Assembly (NCBI RefSeq): GCF_006335145.1
Contig: NZ_VDMN01000003.1
Location: 605,794 to 669,793 of the forward strand
Length of the DNA stretch: 64,000 nt
Direction: 5' to 3'
Origin: Aliirhizobium smilacinae
GTDB lineage: Bacteria > Pseudomonadota > Alphaproteobacteria > Rhizobiales > Rhizobiaceae
The first letter of the stretch is position 1, and every line of letters starts with the position of its first letter. Shown in pieces: positions 1 to 12,327 of the stretch. The notes below the pieces were generated by a model, which did not search any database, was not told where the DNA came from, and saw only the letters and a program-made list of their open reading frames with translations. Position numbers and translations under genes: made by a program.

Positions 1-981
1 AAAGACATATCGGCGCCCTCGAAACTCCTGTGCGAGGAAACCTCGGACCGAACGCTCCAATGCTATGTAACTACTGTCAGCCCCAACCGAAATTATGAGA
101 TGTACAACATCCCGCGGTGTGCGGCTGCCTGCCACATTGCGCCACTGATGCTGAACCAGCCTGGTCGCCGCATCACGACCATCAATCGTCTGACCCTTTT
201 CATTCTGAACTTTGCCAGCGTTGTCCTCTACAAGACTGCGGAGACGAGCTGCGGCCCATCGGGTACCATGTCCATAACCGTCAAACAAAAACGAGACGTT
301 TACCGCCTCATCTCTCAGATTGGTTCGCATTCGTCGTTCGACATGGCCGGCGGTCTCAGCGCTTGGCTCCAACCGGTCGCCTTTCCCGGCGTTCAAGACG
401 ACCAGACCTTTCAGTTGCAGGTTGTTTTCGCTTTCCTTTACTGCAAAGGCGAAAACTCGCTCGCCCAGAGCCTGCTTGGCAAATGTCACAGGCGACTGTG
501 AAGGAGGAGCCGATTTCCAGGAAATATCCATGGCAAAGGCGGCAAAGTCCTTGCTCGCTTCACGTGGTGACATAAGGTGTGCCCATTCGTCGGCAACCTG
601 GCCGGGCATTGACGGTCCGCGCAGCCGCTCTCCGCGCTCGTTCTCCAGTCTAAGCTCGCCCTCACGCGAGATATAGGTCACAAGGTTTTTGGCCCCGTCA
701 GCTTTATTGAAACCCGCAACTTTCACGATCACGGGAGTGGCGCCCTTCGCCAGCGCTAAGAAGCGGCGACGCGTGTCATTGGTCATCTTCTGTTCGTGGT
801 TCCGCTTTCGAACCAGAGACGTCACAGATGGTCCGGGTCTGGAGGTAAATGCGGGGTTCCCTGCGTCTGCCAAAGACGCCCATGTGCACTCAGGGAACAA
901 TGATCGACGCGAGATCTCGTCAAGCACACGAGGACGCCGTTGCCACCATTCGTCAATGCCGCTGGGATGAAGTCCTGCCAT
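1..981 (-). CDS. Relaxase/mobilisation nuclease, MOBP/VirD2-like (partial, runs off the window start)
   Basis: This minus-strand reading frame stays open for 327 codons from its ATG at 981 to base 1, so the C-terminal part lies outside the window. The ATG has an AAGGAG ribosome site seven bases upstream and overlaps the end of the MobC-like gene by 29 bp. The last visible residues (about 295-327) read VVHLIISVGADSS followed by an ALERSVRGFLAQEF-type helix and GRRYVF, which resembles the stretch before the His-rich metal motif of VirD2/MOBP relaxases. The family nicks oriT and leads plasmid or ICE DNA into the recipient. The metal triad would lie beyond the window, so catalytic integrity cannot be judged. 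The N-terminal 60 residues are not recognisable. Confidence 0.7.
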   Translation of the reverse strand, partial: MAGLHPSGIDEWWQRRPRVLDEISRRSLFPECTWASLADAGNPAFTSRPGPSVTSLVRKRNHEQKMTNDTRRRFLALAKGATPVIVKVAGFNKADGAKNLVTYISREGELRLENERGERLRGPSMPGQVADEWAHLMSPREASKDFAAFAMDISWKSAPPSQSPVTFAKQALGERVFAFAVKESENNLQLKGLVVLNAGKGDRLEPSAETAGHVERRMRTNLRDEAVNVSFLFDGYGHGTRWAAARLRSLVEDNAGKVQNEKGQTIDGRDAATRLVQHQWRNVAGSRTPRDVVHLIISVGADSSYIALERSVRGFLAQEFRGRRYVF

Positions 982-1354
982 CACGATCTCCTTGGGGCTG
1001 TTGTTTGAGAAGCTCTTTACGATGGACGGAAAGCTCCACGCAGAGGGCCGCGATCGTACGTTGCATGGTTACGAGTCCAGCTTTGATCGCCCCGTCGACG
1101 GGCAGGTTTTCCACATTGAGTGTGCGAACAAGATCCGTCAGCCGGCACCCTTCGTCTCGAAGCTCCTCTCGTAGATAAAGGAGAAGCCGACGATCGTCGT
1201 CGCGATAAACGGGCTCCATTTCACCGGCCTTCAGAGCAGACAGCCTCAAGAAACTTGCGAGGCTTAAATTTCGTTGTGAAGCCAACACTCTGACAGCTGC
1301 ATAGTCCTCCATGGAAACTTTGGTGCTTATGGAGATTTTCTTCACTTTCCGCAT
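953..1354 (-). CDS. MobC-like relaxosome accessory protein
   Basis: Encodes about 133 aa. The start at 1354 is preferred over the ATG at 1366 because GGAG lies seven bases before it. The N-terminus (KKISISTKVSMEDYAAV, then NLSLASFLRLSAL) looks like a ribbon-helix-helix DNA-binding fold, followed by a helical region. This is the architecture of MobC-type proteins, which bind oriT and help the relaxase open the strand. The relaxase gene follows directly with overlapping reading frames, and the AT-rich repeat-bearing DNA just upstream would be the expected oriT position. Family membership is inferred from fold-like pattern and gene order; it could be another ribbon-helix-helix regulator. Confidence 0.6.
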   Translation of the reverse strand: MRKVKKISISTKVSMEDYAAVRVLASQRNLSLASFLRLSALKAGEMEPVYRDDDRRLLLYLREELRDEGCRLTDLVRTLNVENLPVDGAIKAGLVTMQRTIAALCVELSVHRKELLKQQPQGDRDGRTSSQRH

Positions 1355-1369
1355 GCTTGGCTCCATGAG

Positions 1370-1440
1370 TGAAATGAAATACGCATTTCAATCTTTGGTA
1401 GTATGCGCAACTATGGAGAGATTTAATTGCAATTACAACC
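1370..1440. other. Candidate oriT region upstream of mobC
   Basis: This AT-rich stretch directly upstream of the MobC-like gene contains the inverted repeat TGAAAT (1375-1380) / ATTTCA (1385-1390) and the palindrome AATTGCAATT (1425-1434). In MOBP systems the oriT commonly lies beside mobC. No nic-site consensus was recognised, so this is a positional inference. Confidence 0.3.
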
Positions 1441-1790
1441 TTCTTTGCGGATTTGCTGTGAGAGATCGCGATAGCGTTCGTCAGCTTGCAAACAGCAAAA
1501 ATGCTGTAGACATGAATCGCCGCCGACCAGAAATCCTAGAAATAAAGCTGCGCAAGGCCGGTGATCGCTGCTGCCAGAGCTAACGGCCTTTTAACGGCTC
1601 AGACAAACTCAAGTGCCGGTCTGAATTACTTCACCGTCAAACCTTAGGGTCGGCGGGCGTAGCTTTCATTGATACGCATGGCAGTATATCTGCAAGGCTT
1701 CGCCGACCGTCGTTATACTCATATGACCCCGACCTGCTCACTCCGCGAGCTCCCCGTTCACGGCACGAAGAAGAAGCTGTTTCGGTTTCG
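1441..1790. other. Gene-free stretch beside the mobilisation genes
   Basis: No reading frame here has a credible start or ribosome site, and no RNA gene was recognised. The sequence is more AT-rich than the neighbouring housekeeping genes at its left end. It may be part of the mobile element or flanking spacer. Confidence 0.4.
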
Positions 1791-2195
1791 GGACTTTCGT
1801 CAGAAAATCACGACCGTTGTTGCGCAAGCATAATCTGCCGTTTCCGTCGCGATTGTTGCCGCGATAGTCTGGCTGAGGCTTTCCGACCTGAGGCGATCGT
1901 TTCTGTTCCAGTTCCTGCGGTCCGGTCGGTGATCACGGCACCCACAACTTGGATCATCCCTATTACGGTGCCACACCTGATGCCGGTGACTATCGTGAGA
2001 GACATGGAGCGGCTTTACGTAGCTGCTGTAGCCTCGTTCATATGTCGAGTATCCGCCACCTTCACTCGCGCAACTGGTGAGGCTCGGCAGGCATGCCATT
2101 CGTCGGTTTCGCGCCAAACCGACGCGTACGATACCGTATACTTGAATGCAATTGCTCGGTAGAAAACGCAGGTCATACTCCAGCCGCTCTCGCAC
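1735..2195 (-). pseudogene. Probable frameshifted remnant of a small Tyr/Arg/Asp-rich protein
   Basis: On the minus strand a frame reads GGGYSTYERGYSSY, then RNRDDPSCGCRDHRPD and NWNRNDR, a low-complexity composition typical of small secreted rhizobial proteins. Near 1880 the pattern continues only in another frame (DYRGNNRDGNGRLC, then RDFLTKVPKPKQ). The pattern splitting between two frames suggests a frameshift in a decayed gene. No start with a ribosome site is apparent. Both the boundaries and the interpretation are uncertain. Confidence 0.3.
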
Positions 2196-2434
2196 TTTGT
2201 GATTGAGCGGGGGAGGTTCAGTTGGGAGGTTGAACTTTCAACCTTTTCACCAATCCGGTTAGCCATGAAAAGAGTGTTTGTTAGGATAAGGAACCGTTTA
2301 GCTTACTGTTCCTCATTGTCTTATGCGGCGCTGCATCTGGTGTCGTCCGATTACCTTTGCCGAAGCAATACGTGCCGACCTTGCGATTTCATGGAATGTC
2401 GGTCGCGTCGCGTTGGTCCGCCGATGAATTTCAA

Positions 2435-2475
2435 AAAGCCTTGCCCACCATAAAAGGGGCAAGGCTTTGCATTTT
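2435..2475 (-). terminator. Rho-independent terminator of carB
   Basis: A 12-bp perfect stem (AAAGCCTTGCCC at 2435-2446 paired with 2457-2468) lies directly after the carB stop and is flanked by A/T runs on both sides, so it could stop transcription in either direction. Confidence 0.85.
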
Positions 2476-5961
<3,486 letters not shown>

Positions 5962-6235
5962 GGTCTCTATCCGCTTTTTCTGCACAAAAAGCCGGCTCGG
6001 GGCGTGAGTAGCTCCGGTCGGGTGGCGTGCGCATGATTTTTCTGGCTAGACGCGGCTTATAGGCAAATGTGCCTGCGAACGGAACCCCATAAATCGGCAA
6101 ATCGACAGGAAAAGCTTTTGCTATCGCACCTCATGCAACATGCAGGTTGCAAATGTAATTATTTTAACTTTTCCGGGAGCGCGGTTTTAACCTTCGCATG
6201 TCTATAACGCCACGGATCTGTATCGGGACGAAATC

Positions 6236-7240
6236 ATGCTATCGGAACTGACAGTAGCACGACGCTTACTTTTTGCGCTGACGCTTGTGTCATATGCGGT
6301 AATGTTTGGACTGGCCGATGTCGTTGGACTGACCATCGAATATTCCAGCTTCATGTTGCCCTGCGCATATTTCCTTGGCACGCTGGTTTTATTCGGCTGT
6401 TACTGTCATCTTCGCCAAATTCACGCGCTCGGCTTCGTCGTGGAAACCTCCTTCTGTCTGCTTTTGCTTGTCGTTCCGATTGTCGTTTCGACATATATTG
6501 CCATTGGGGTCGATATGCCGCTTGCCGATGACCTGCTTATCCGATCGGATCGGATGCTCGGCGTCGACTGGCTGAGCTTTGTTTCATTTGTTGATGGTCG
6601 CCCTATTCTTGCAGCGGCGCTGGGGTTTGCCTATCAATCGTTCATATGGCAATTGCTTGCTCTTCCAATCCTGCTCGTTTTGGTAGGACAGGCGATACGA
6701 GCCTACCACATGATCATCGCCTATGCGCTAATCTGCTTTGCATCGAGTTTCATCTCCGTCTGGTTTCCTGCGCTTGGCGCCTATGTCGTCTATGGGCTGA
6801 CGGAAGCGGACGTGGTCAACATCAATGCCCATTTCGGCTACTTTTTCCTTGGGCAGTTCAATGCAGTTCGAAGCGATCCGAATTTCGTGCTTTCGCTTCA
6901 AGATGCTGCCGGTATCCTGACGTTCCCGTCAGTCCATGCTGCTATGGCGGCATTATGTGCCTGGGCTGGCTTTCGCCTTAAAACCGGACGCTATCCAATG
7001 CTTATCCTCAATATTCTTATGGCCACCTCTGCGGTGACGCATGGCAGTCATTACGTCGTCGACGTCATCGCCGGAATCGCTATCGCATTCGCTACTATCT
7101 TTTTCGTGAAGTGGCTGACCGGCCGGGCGCGGGCAAGACGGCCTGCCAATTTATCGGCTCTTTCGCCAGCCTGGGCCAATCGCCGAGGAACTGCCGATTC
7201 CGGTGCGGCAACCGTACCGAAATCGGTGGTCTCGTCATAG
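6236..7240 (+). CDS. PAP2-family membrane phosphatase/transferase (inositol-phosphoceramide-synthase-like)
   Basis: A 334-aa polytopic membrane protein with about eight hydrophobic segments. Near residues 231-237 it has FPSVHAAM and near 265-272 HGSHYVVDV, the SxxH and HxxxD blocks of the PAP2 superfamily that form the phosphotransfer site. The long multi-span N-terminal half and the spacing resemble the AUR1/IPC-synthase-like branch rather than short undecaprenyl-pyrophosphate phosphatases. It probably acts on a lipid phosphate or transfers a phospho-head group at the inner membrane; the substrate is unknown. It is divergent from carB. The C-terminal 35 residues are hydrophilic and Ala/Arg-rich. 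Confidence 0.75.
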   Translation: MLSELTVARRLLFALTLVSYAVMFGLADVVGLTIEYSSFMLPCAYFLGTLVLFGCYCHLRQIHALGFVVETSFCLLLLVVPIVVSTYIAIGVDMPLADDLLIRSDRMLGVDWLSFVSFVDGRPILAAALGFAYQSFIWQLLALPILLVLVGQAIRAYHMIIAYALICFASSFISVWFPALGAYVVYGLTEADVVNINAHFGYFFLGQFNAVRSDPNFVLSLQDAAGILTFPSVHAAMAALCAWAGFRLKTGRYPMLILNILMATSAVTHGSHYVVDVIAGIAIAFATIFFVKWLTGRARARRPANLSALSPAWANRRGTADSGAATVPKSVVSS

Positions 7241-7334
7241 ACAGCCGCACCCGCCGATACTATTCCTGCCGTTCATCAAGAAAAAAATGCAGGCGCGGAT
7301 ATCCGAGGGAAAATCCGTTGCCCGGAGGATTTCC

Positions 7335-8546
7335 ATGGCCGATGCCACCTCTAAGTCCGCAGCTACCGTTGCGGCGGAAAAGACCGTCCTGCCGATCATC
7401 CTGGCAGCGAGCTTCTGCCATATGCTCAACGACATCATGCAATCGATGATCTCGGCGATCTATCCGATGCTGAAAGCCGACTTCAATCTAGACTTCTGGC
7501 AGATCGGTATCCTGACGCTCGCCTTCCAGTGCACGGCGTCCCTGCTGCAGCCGGTCATCGGCATCATCACCGACAAGAAGCCTTATCCCTATTCGCTGCC
7601 GATCGGCATGGCTTCGACCTTTTTCGGACTGATCCTGCTCGCCTGGGCGCCAACCTACGCGATTCTGGTGATTGCAGCGGGTCTCGTTGGCATCGGGTCG
7701 GCGGTGTTTCACCCGGAAGCATCCCGCGTCGCACGGCTTGCCGCCGGTGGTCGCTACGGATTTGCGCAGGCGACATTTCAGGTCGGCGGCAATTTCGGCC
7801 AGTCGATCGGTCCGTTGCTTGCCGCTTTCATCATCGTGCCGATGGGGCAGGGCAGCGTTGCCTGGTTTTCCGGCATGGCGCTTCTCGGCATCGTCGTCCT
7901 GACGTGGATTGCCGGCTGGTACAAGGCGCATATGGCGGCGAACAGGGGAAAGAAAAAGGTGCTTGGCGCTCATAACCTGTCGAAGCGGACCGTGGTGATC
8001 GCGTTGACAGTGCTGACGATCCTGACCTTCTCGAAGAATGCCTACATGGCCTCAATCAGCAGCTACTACACGTTCTTCGCCATCGAACGCTTTGGTGTTT
8101 CGGTTCAGATGTCGCAGATCATGCTTTTCGTCTTCCTCGGCGCTGTGGCGCTAGGCACCGTCGTCGGCGGTCCGATCGGCGACCGGTTCGGCTCGAAAGT
8201 GGTGATCTGGGTTTCTATCCTGGGGGTGCTGCCTTTTACACTCGCCATGCCCTATGCCAACCTGCCGGTCACGATTGTGCTTTCGGCGATCATCGGCTTT
8301 ATCATGGCCTCGTCCTTCCCCGCGATCATCGTGATGGCGCAGGAGCTGGTGCCGGGCCGCGTCGGCATGATCGCCGGGATATTCTTCGGCATCGCCTTCG
8401 GAGTTGGTGGCATTGCGGCCGCGGTGCTCGGTGTCCTTGCCGACAGTCACGGTATTGTCTTCGTTTATGGTGTTTGCTCATTTCTGCCGGCGATAGGATT
8501 GCTCACCGTATTCTTGCCGAGCAAGAAGCAATTGCAGGTCGCGTAA
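7335..8546 (+). CDS. fsr: MFS exporter of the fosmidomycin-resistance (Fsr) family
   Basis: A 403-aa, 12-span major facilitator transporter. The ATG at 7335 follows GGAGGA by six bases; an upstream in-frame extension from 7203 lacks such a site. The N-terminal motif ILAASFCHMLNDIMQS, then SAIYPMLK and a GIITDKKPYPYSL loop, are characteristic of Fsr proteins. The second half repeats the MFS loop (GGPIGDRFGSK). Fsr-type pumps expel fosmidomycin and related small molecules by proton antiport at the inner membrane. The natural substrate here is unknown. It follows the PAP2 gene by about 95 bp on the same strand and may be co-transcribed. Confidence 0.85.
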   Translation: MADATSKSAATVAAEKTVLPIILAASFCHMLNDIMQSMISAIYPMLKADFNLDFWQIGILTLAFQCTASLLQPVIGIITDKKPYPYSLPIGMASTFFGLILLAWAPTYAILVIAAGLVGIGSAVFHPEASRVARLAAGGRYGFAQATFQVGGNFGQSIGPLLAAFIIVPMGQGSVAWFSGMALLGIVVLTWIAGWYKAHMAANRGKKKVLGAHNLSKRTVVIALTVLTILTFSKNAYMASISSYYTFFAIERFGVSVQMSQIMLFVFLGAVALGTVVGGPIGDRFGSKVVIWVSILGVLPFTLAMPYANLPVTIVLSAIIGFIMASSFPAIIVMAQELVPGRVGMIAGIFFGIAFGVGGIAAAVLGVLADSHGIVFVYGVCSFLPAIGLLTVFLPSKKQLQVA

Positions 8547-8633
8547 CGAGACATCTCATTCTGCATCGCCTTTCGGCGCGCCTGCGCTATATTGACGCGA
8601 AATTGGACATCACGTCGTCGAGGAGTGGGCAGA

Positions 8634-9542
8634 ATGGAATGGAAGGGTCGCCGGCAGTCGGATAATGTCGAGGATCAACGCGGGGCCTCCATGGGAGGAA
8701 GCCCTCTCGGCCGCGGCGGGTTCCGCATTCCGATCGGTGGAGGCGGGCGACGCGGTGGCGGTGGTCTCAGCATCGGCGGCATCGTCGTGGTGCTCATAAT
8801 TTGCTGGATCACCGGCATAAATCCTCTGACGCTGTTGTCCGGTGGCGATATCGACCTCGGAGGTGGCGGCAGCACTCAGCAATCGCAACAGCGTGCGCCC
8901 GTCAATGACGAGATGACCGCCTTCGTCCGCACCGTTCTGGCAGATACCGAAGATACCTGGAACGCAATATTCAAGGCGAACGGGCAGACCTATGAGGATC
9001 CGACCCTGGTGCTGTTTTCCGGCCAAGTGAGTTCCGCCTGCGGTTATGCCTCGGCTGCGTCCGGGCCGTTTTATTGCCCCGGTGACCGGAAGCTTTATCT
9101 CGACACGACCTTCTTCAACGAACTCTCGCAGCGTTTCGATGCGTCCGGCGATTTCGCCGAAGCCTATGTGATCGCACATGAGGTCGGTCATCATGTGCAG
9201 AATCTTATTGGTATCCTTCCCAAGTTCAATCAGGCACGGCAGCGGATGAGCGAAACACAGGCGAACCAGATGTCGGTCCGTGTCGAGTTGCAGGCCGATT
9301 GTTTCGCTGGTGTCTGGGGTAAGCATACGGACCAGAAGGGGTTGCTCAGCCAGGGTGACCTCGAAGAGGCACTGAACGCAGCCCAGCAGATCGGTGACGA
9401 TACGCTGCAGAAGCGCAGCCAGGGCTATGTCGTGCCGGAGAGCTTCAACCACGGCACATCCGCCCAGCGTATGCGCTGGTTCAAGCGCGGTTTCGACAGC
9501 GGCAACATGAATGCCTGCGATACATTTTCAGGGGATGTGTAG
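8634..9542 (+). CDS. ypfJ: YpfJ-family neutral zinc metallopeptidase
   Basis: A 302-aa protein. A short Gly/Arg-rich cytoplasmic stretch precedes one membrane anchor (IGGIVVVLIICWITGI, about residues 44-60). The C-terminal domain carries the zincin motif HEVGHH (in VIAHEVGHHVQNLIG), a downstream ELQADCFAG block that should supply the third zinc ligand, and CGYASAASGPFYCPGD, all typical of the YpfJ (DUF2342-like, PF04228) family. It is expected to be a membrane-anchored peptidase facing the periplasm; no substrate is established for the family. GAGG upstream of the ATG at 8634 supports the start. Confidence 0.9.
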   Translation: MEWKGRRQSDNVEDQRGASMGGSPLGRGGFRIPIGGGGRRGGGGLSIGGIVVVLIICWITGINPLTLLSGGDIDLGGGGSTQQSQQRAPVNDEMTAFVRTVLADTEDTWNAIFKANGQTYEDPTLVLFSGQVSSACGYASAASGPFYCPGDRKLYLDTTFFNELSQRFDASGDFAEAYVIAHEVGHHVQNLIGILPKFNQARQRMSETQANQMSVRVELQADCFAGVWGKHTDQKGLLSQGDLEEALNAAQQIGDDTLQKRSQGYVVPESFNHGTSAQRMRWFKRGFDSGNMNACDTFSGDV

Positions 9543-9626
9543 GGCGGTATTCAGCCGCGCGCTCTGGCTATGCCAAAGAGAATATAGCTGTAACGTGAGA
9601 TGTGATGATAGGCTGGCATAGGCGCT

Positions 9627-11417
9627 TCAGGCACTCTGCCATGTTTCTTCGCTAATCCACTGATTACGTCCGTTTTTCTTTGCCGTCAGCAGAGCTCTGT
9701 CTGCCCGCTCCAGAACGCTTGATACGGTGCCTCCTTGCGGTGATCGGGAAACGCCGAGCGAAATCGTCACGGGATCAAGGAGGCGTCCCCTGTAAGACAA
9801 AGGGGCGCGCTCGACGGATTGTCTCAGATGTTCTGCGATTTTCTCGGCATCCGTCTCGGTCGCGCCCGGCAGGAGTATCGTGAACTCCTCGCCGCCGAAC
9901 CGGAACACTTCGCCGTGGTCGCCTATCACTTCCGAGAGGATTCGCGCCACGTATTGCATCACGGCATCCCCGGCGTCATGACCGAATTGGTCATTGAAGC
10001 GCTTGAAATGGTCGATGTCGATCATCAGGCAGGCAAGTGGAGTGCCCGGGTCTTCGATCAGTCGATTGAGCGCCTCATCGAGCGAGCGTCTGTTCAGGAG
10101 GCCCGTCAGCGCATCGCGTTTTGCCATGCCGACCAGACGTTGCCGAAGCTGAAGGTTGGCAACGGCAAGTCCTACATTCTCTGCCAGAAGTTCAAAATAC
10201 AGGCGATCCGCATATGACGCATGATTTCCGATGTCGGTCTCTAGATAAAGCAAACCGACGATGTCGCCGAGCGCGGTCAGCGGGATGCAGAGATTGCTGC
10301 TTGTGCCGATATGAATGTGGTGGCAGGTGACATCGTCACCTTCCGGTTCGCTCAGGTGCGGGCGTCCGCGCCGCAGCGCCCAGCAGTCATCGATCGAAAA
10401 ATGCAGTTCGGATGCGACCGGGTTTAACCATTGTCCCAGGGAATGCAGGATCGAGCCCTGTTCTTTGAGGACGAACAGGTGACCTGCCGCATCCGGAAAT
10501 ATTTGCGGCATGAAACGCGAGACGACGTCGGACAGTTCTTCCTGGTTCTGGCAAGCCTGCACCCGATGCATCATCTGCAGCATGAGGTCCTTCATGCGCT
10601 GATCCTTGCGGCGCTCGGCGTCAAGCCGCTCCCGCTCCAGGCCGTTATCCCGAAAAATCTGGATGGCATGGTTCATTTCGCCGATTTCATCCTTTCGCCC
10701 GTCGTCCAGCACCTCGACGTCGTAGTCCTGCCGTGCCAGCCGGGTGACCACATTACTCATTCTGATCAGCGGCAGCGCCACCCGCCGGCTCAGGACGAAA
10801 TAGAGGACAGCGAGGAACATCAGCGCGGTCAGCGCCAGCATCGACTTGGCAATGGTCCCGAAGAAATCGCTTCGAGCTTTGGCGGCATCCACGATCCCTT
10901 GAGATCGCGTGGTGATGCTGGCTCGTACATCCTCGACCTGCTTCACGAGATCAGTCTGCAGACGATAATGCGCATCACCGAACAACGCCTGCTGTGCGTC
11001 ATCTTGCCGGCCTGCACGATATGCGCCAATGGCATCCTTCTCGATAACATCTATAGCGTCGGCGGCACTCCTTATGCGGTCAAACATCGCCCTTTCTTCT
11101 GCCGACACGCCCAGGTCGGATAGTTTTTTAAGAGTCCCTTCCAGATGGCCTTCCTGATCGTCATCGACGTAAAATCTCGCCAGATGCTGCTCGTCGCCGC
11201 GCATGACATAAAGGCGGGCTTCATCTGTTCGGCTCTCGGCGAGGACAGCGAGTTCTTCAGCCAGATCATCAAGTTCCAGGTGTTGCTGGATCGCCGTGCG
11301 TTCCTGCGAGGCGCTTCTCGCCGACAGGATGAAGGTGGACGCTGATACCGTCGTCAGGACGAGAGTAACCGCATAGGCAAGATGTGTGATCGTACTCAGT
11401 CGCATGCGGGACGCCAT
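9627..11417 (-). CDS. Membrane diguanylate cyclase (HAMP-GAF-GGDEF)
   Basis: A 596-aa sensor enzyme that should make cyclic di-GMP from two GTP. Order: membrane segment (about 9-30), helical periplasmic sensor with a Gln/Asp-rich four-helix character (about 33-185), second membrane segment (about 188-208), HAMP (about 209-262), GAF-like domain (about 285-420), GGDEF domain (about 435-590). The catalytic signature is GGEEF (in FRFGGEEF), a functional variant, with DALTGLLNRRS and MIDIDHFKRFND upstream. The residues where an RxxD product-inhibition site normally sits read DHGE, so feedback inhibition through the I-site is probably absent. It stands alone on the minus strand. Confidence 0.93.
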   Translation of the reverse strand: MASRMRLSTITHLAYAVTLVLTTVSASTFILSARSASQERTAIQQHLELDDLAEELAVLAESRTDEARLYVMRGDEQHLARFYVDDDQEGHLEGTLKKLSDLGVSAEERAMFDRIRSAADAIDVIEKDAIGAYRAGRQDDAQQALFGDAHYRLQTDLVKQVEDVRASITTRSQGIVDAAKARSDFFGTIAKSMLALTALMFLAVLYFVLSRRVALPLIRMSNVVTRLARQDYDVEVLDDGRKDEIGEMNHAIQIFRDNGLERERLDAERRKDQRMKDLMLQMMHRVQACQNQEELSDVVSRFMPQIFPDAAGHLFVLKEQGSILHSLGQWLNPVASELHFSIDDCWALRRGRPHLSEPEGDDVTCHHIHIGTSSNLCIPLTALGDIVGLLYLETDIGNHASYADRLYFELLAENVGLAVANLQLRQRLVGMAKRDALTGLLNRRSLDEALNRLIEDPGTPLACLMIDIDHFKRFNDQFGHDAGDAVMQYVARILSEVIGDHGEVFRFGGEEFTILLPGATETDAEKIAEHLRQSVERAPLSYRGRLLDPVTISLGVSRSPQGGTVSSVLERADRALLTAKKNGRNQWISEETWQSA

Positions 11418-11582
11418 CTGTTAGCCGACGGAGGAGAGATTTCCGAACGTCGGGTCAAGGGTCATTGCGCGTCCATGTTAATTCGTTGTGATAAACGGGA
11501 AGTCAACGCCAACGTGTGGGCCGGTTGACGAGAGGTTGTCCTATCGCGGTTGCATGACACCGTCACATGAGAACGCCAGATA

Positions 11583-12062
11583 TCAACCGATCAGCAGTGC
11601 CGTTCCATACAGCCCGAGTGCAAAAACGGTGTGAGCGAGGAAATTGAGAAGCCGCACCTTGCTGGGGTTGGGTGTCTTCGAGGCTGCCCAGCCGAGGCCC
11701 ATGCCCGGCTGCATCAGGAACCAGCCGGCGCCGATCGTGACAATGCCCAAAATCCAGGCGGGCAAGAAGGTTGGGGCAGTCATCCACTCGGGGCCCATGA
11801 TCAACGCAAGGATGATGCCATAGAGGACGCCGACTGCGTAATGGCCGGTCCAGCCAAGCGCGAGTTCGTGACGATAGGGCTGTGCTGCCGCAATGCTGTC
11901 ATGGAAGACCGTACCGTTCGCCAGATGCCGGAACCAGCGGCCCGCAGGCGCCCAGTTCGGTTTCGGTTGGCCGAATGCGAGATGCAGGATAATCGCCCAG
12001 ATATCCATCAGCACCGTCGCGCCGATGCCGATCAGTATGCCCTGCCAGATAAGTTCTATCAT
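11583..12062 (-). CDS. DUF2938 family membrane protein
   Basis: 159 aa with four hydrophobic segments. The N-terminus (QGILIGIGATVLMDIWAII), the NWAPAGRWFRHL and HELALGWTGHYAVGVLYG blocks and the C-terminal NFLAHTVFALGLYG stretch match the DUF2938 family of small inner-membrane proteins. No function is established. It lies alone between the diguanylate cyclase and the divergent MATE gene. Confidence 0.85.
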   Translation of the reverse strand: MIELIWQGILIGIGATVLMDIWAIILHLAFGQPKPNWAPAGRWFRHLANGTVFHDSIAAAQPYRHELALGWTGHYAVGVLYGIILALIMGPEWMTAPTFLPAWILGIVTIGAGWFLMQPGMGLGWAASKTPNPSKVRLLNFLAHTVFALGLYGTALLIG

Positions 12063-12327
12063 CGCTCAATTGCCCTCGGCCTATTGTCCACATAGTCGCA
12101 GATTCTTTGCGTCATAACAGGAAAAAACGCCTACGGCTTCGCGGGTGCGGTGCGTCACTTTATTGCGGTGAGGGATTCCGCAAGCGATCAGGTTTCGTGA
12201 ACTACTCCGCACAAAATCTGTTGTGTTGGCGGTCAGGCTTGCTGTGGGCCGATGCCGTCTTTATAGGCAGAGTGCTGCGCCGCTGACCATTTCTGGAAGC
12301 GGCCTTTTCTTTTATCGAGGTTCCTTC

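Noticed and set aside
2288..2312. GGAAC ... GTTCC inverted repeat as a promoter or operator
   Set aside because: Spacing does not fit the EcfG consensus on either strand and no downstream gene is apparent.
6078..6110. GGAAC upstream of the PAP2 gene as an EcfG-type promoter
   Set aside because: The second box is absent at any accepted spacing.
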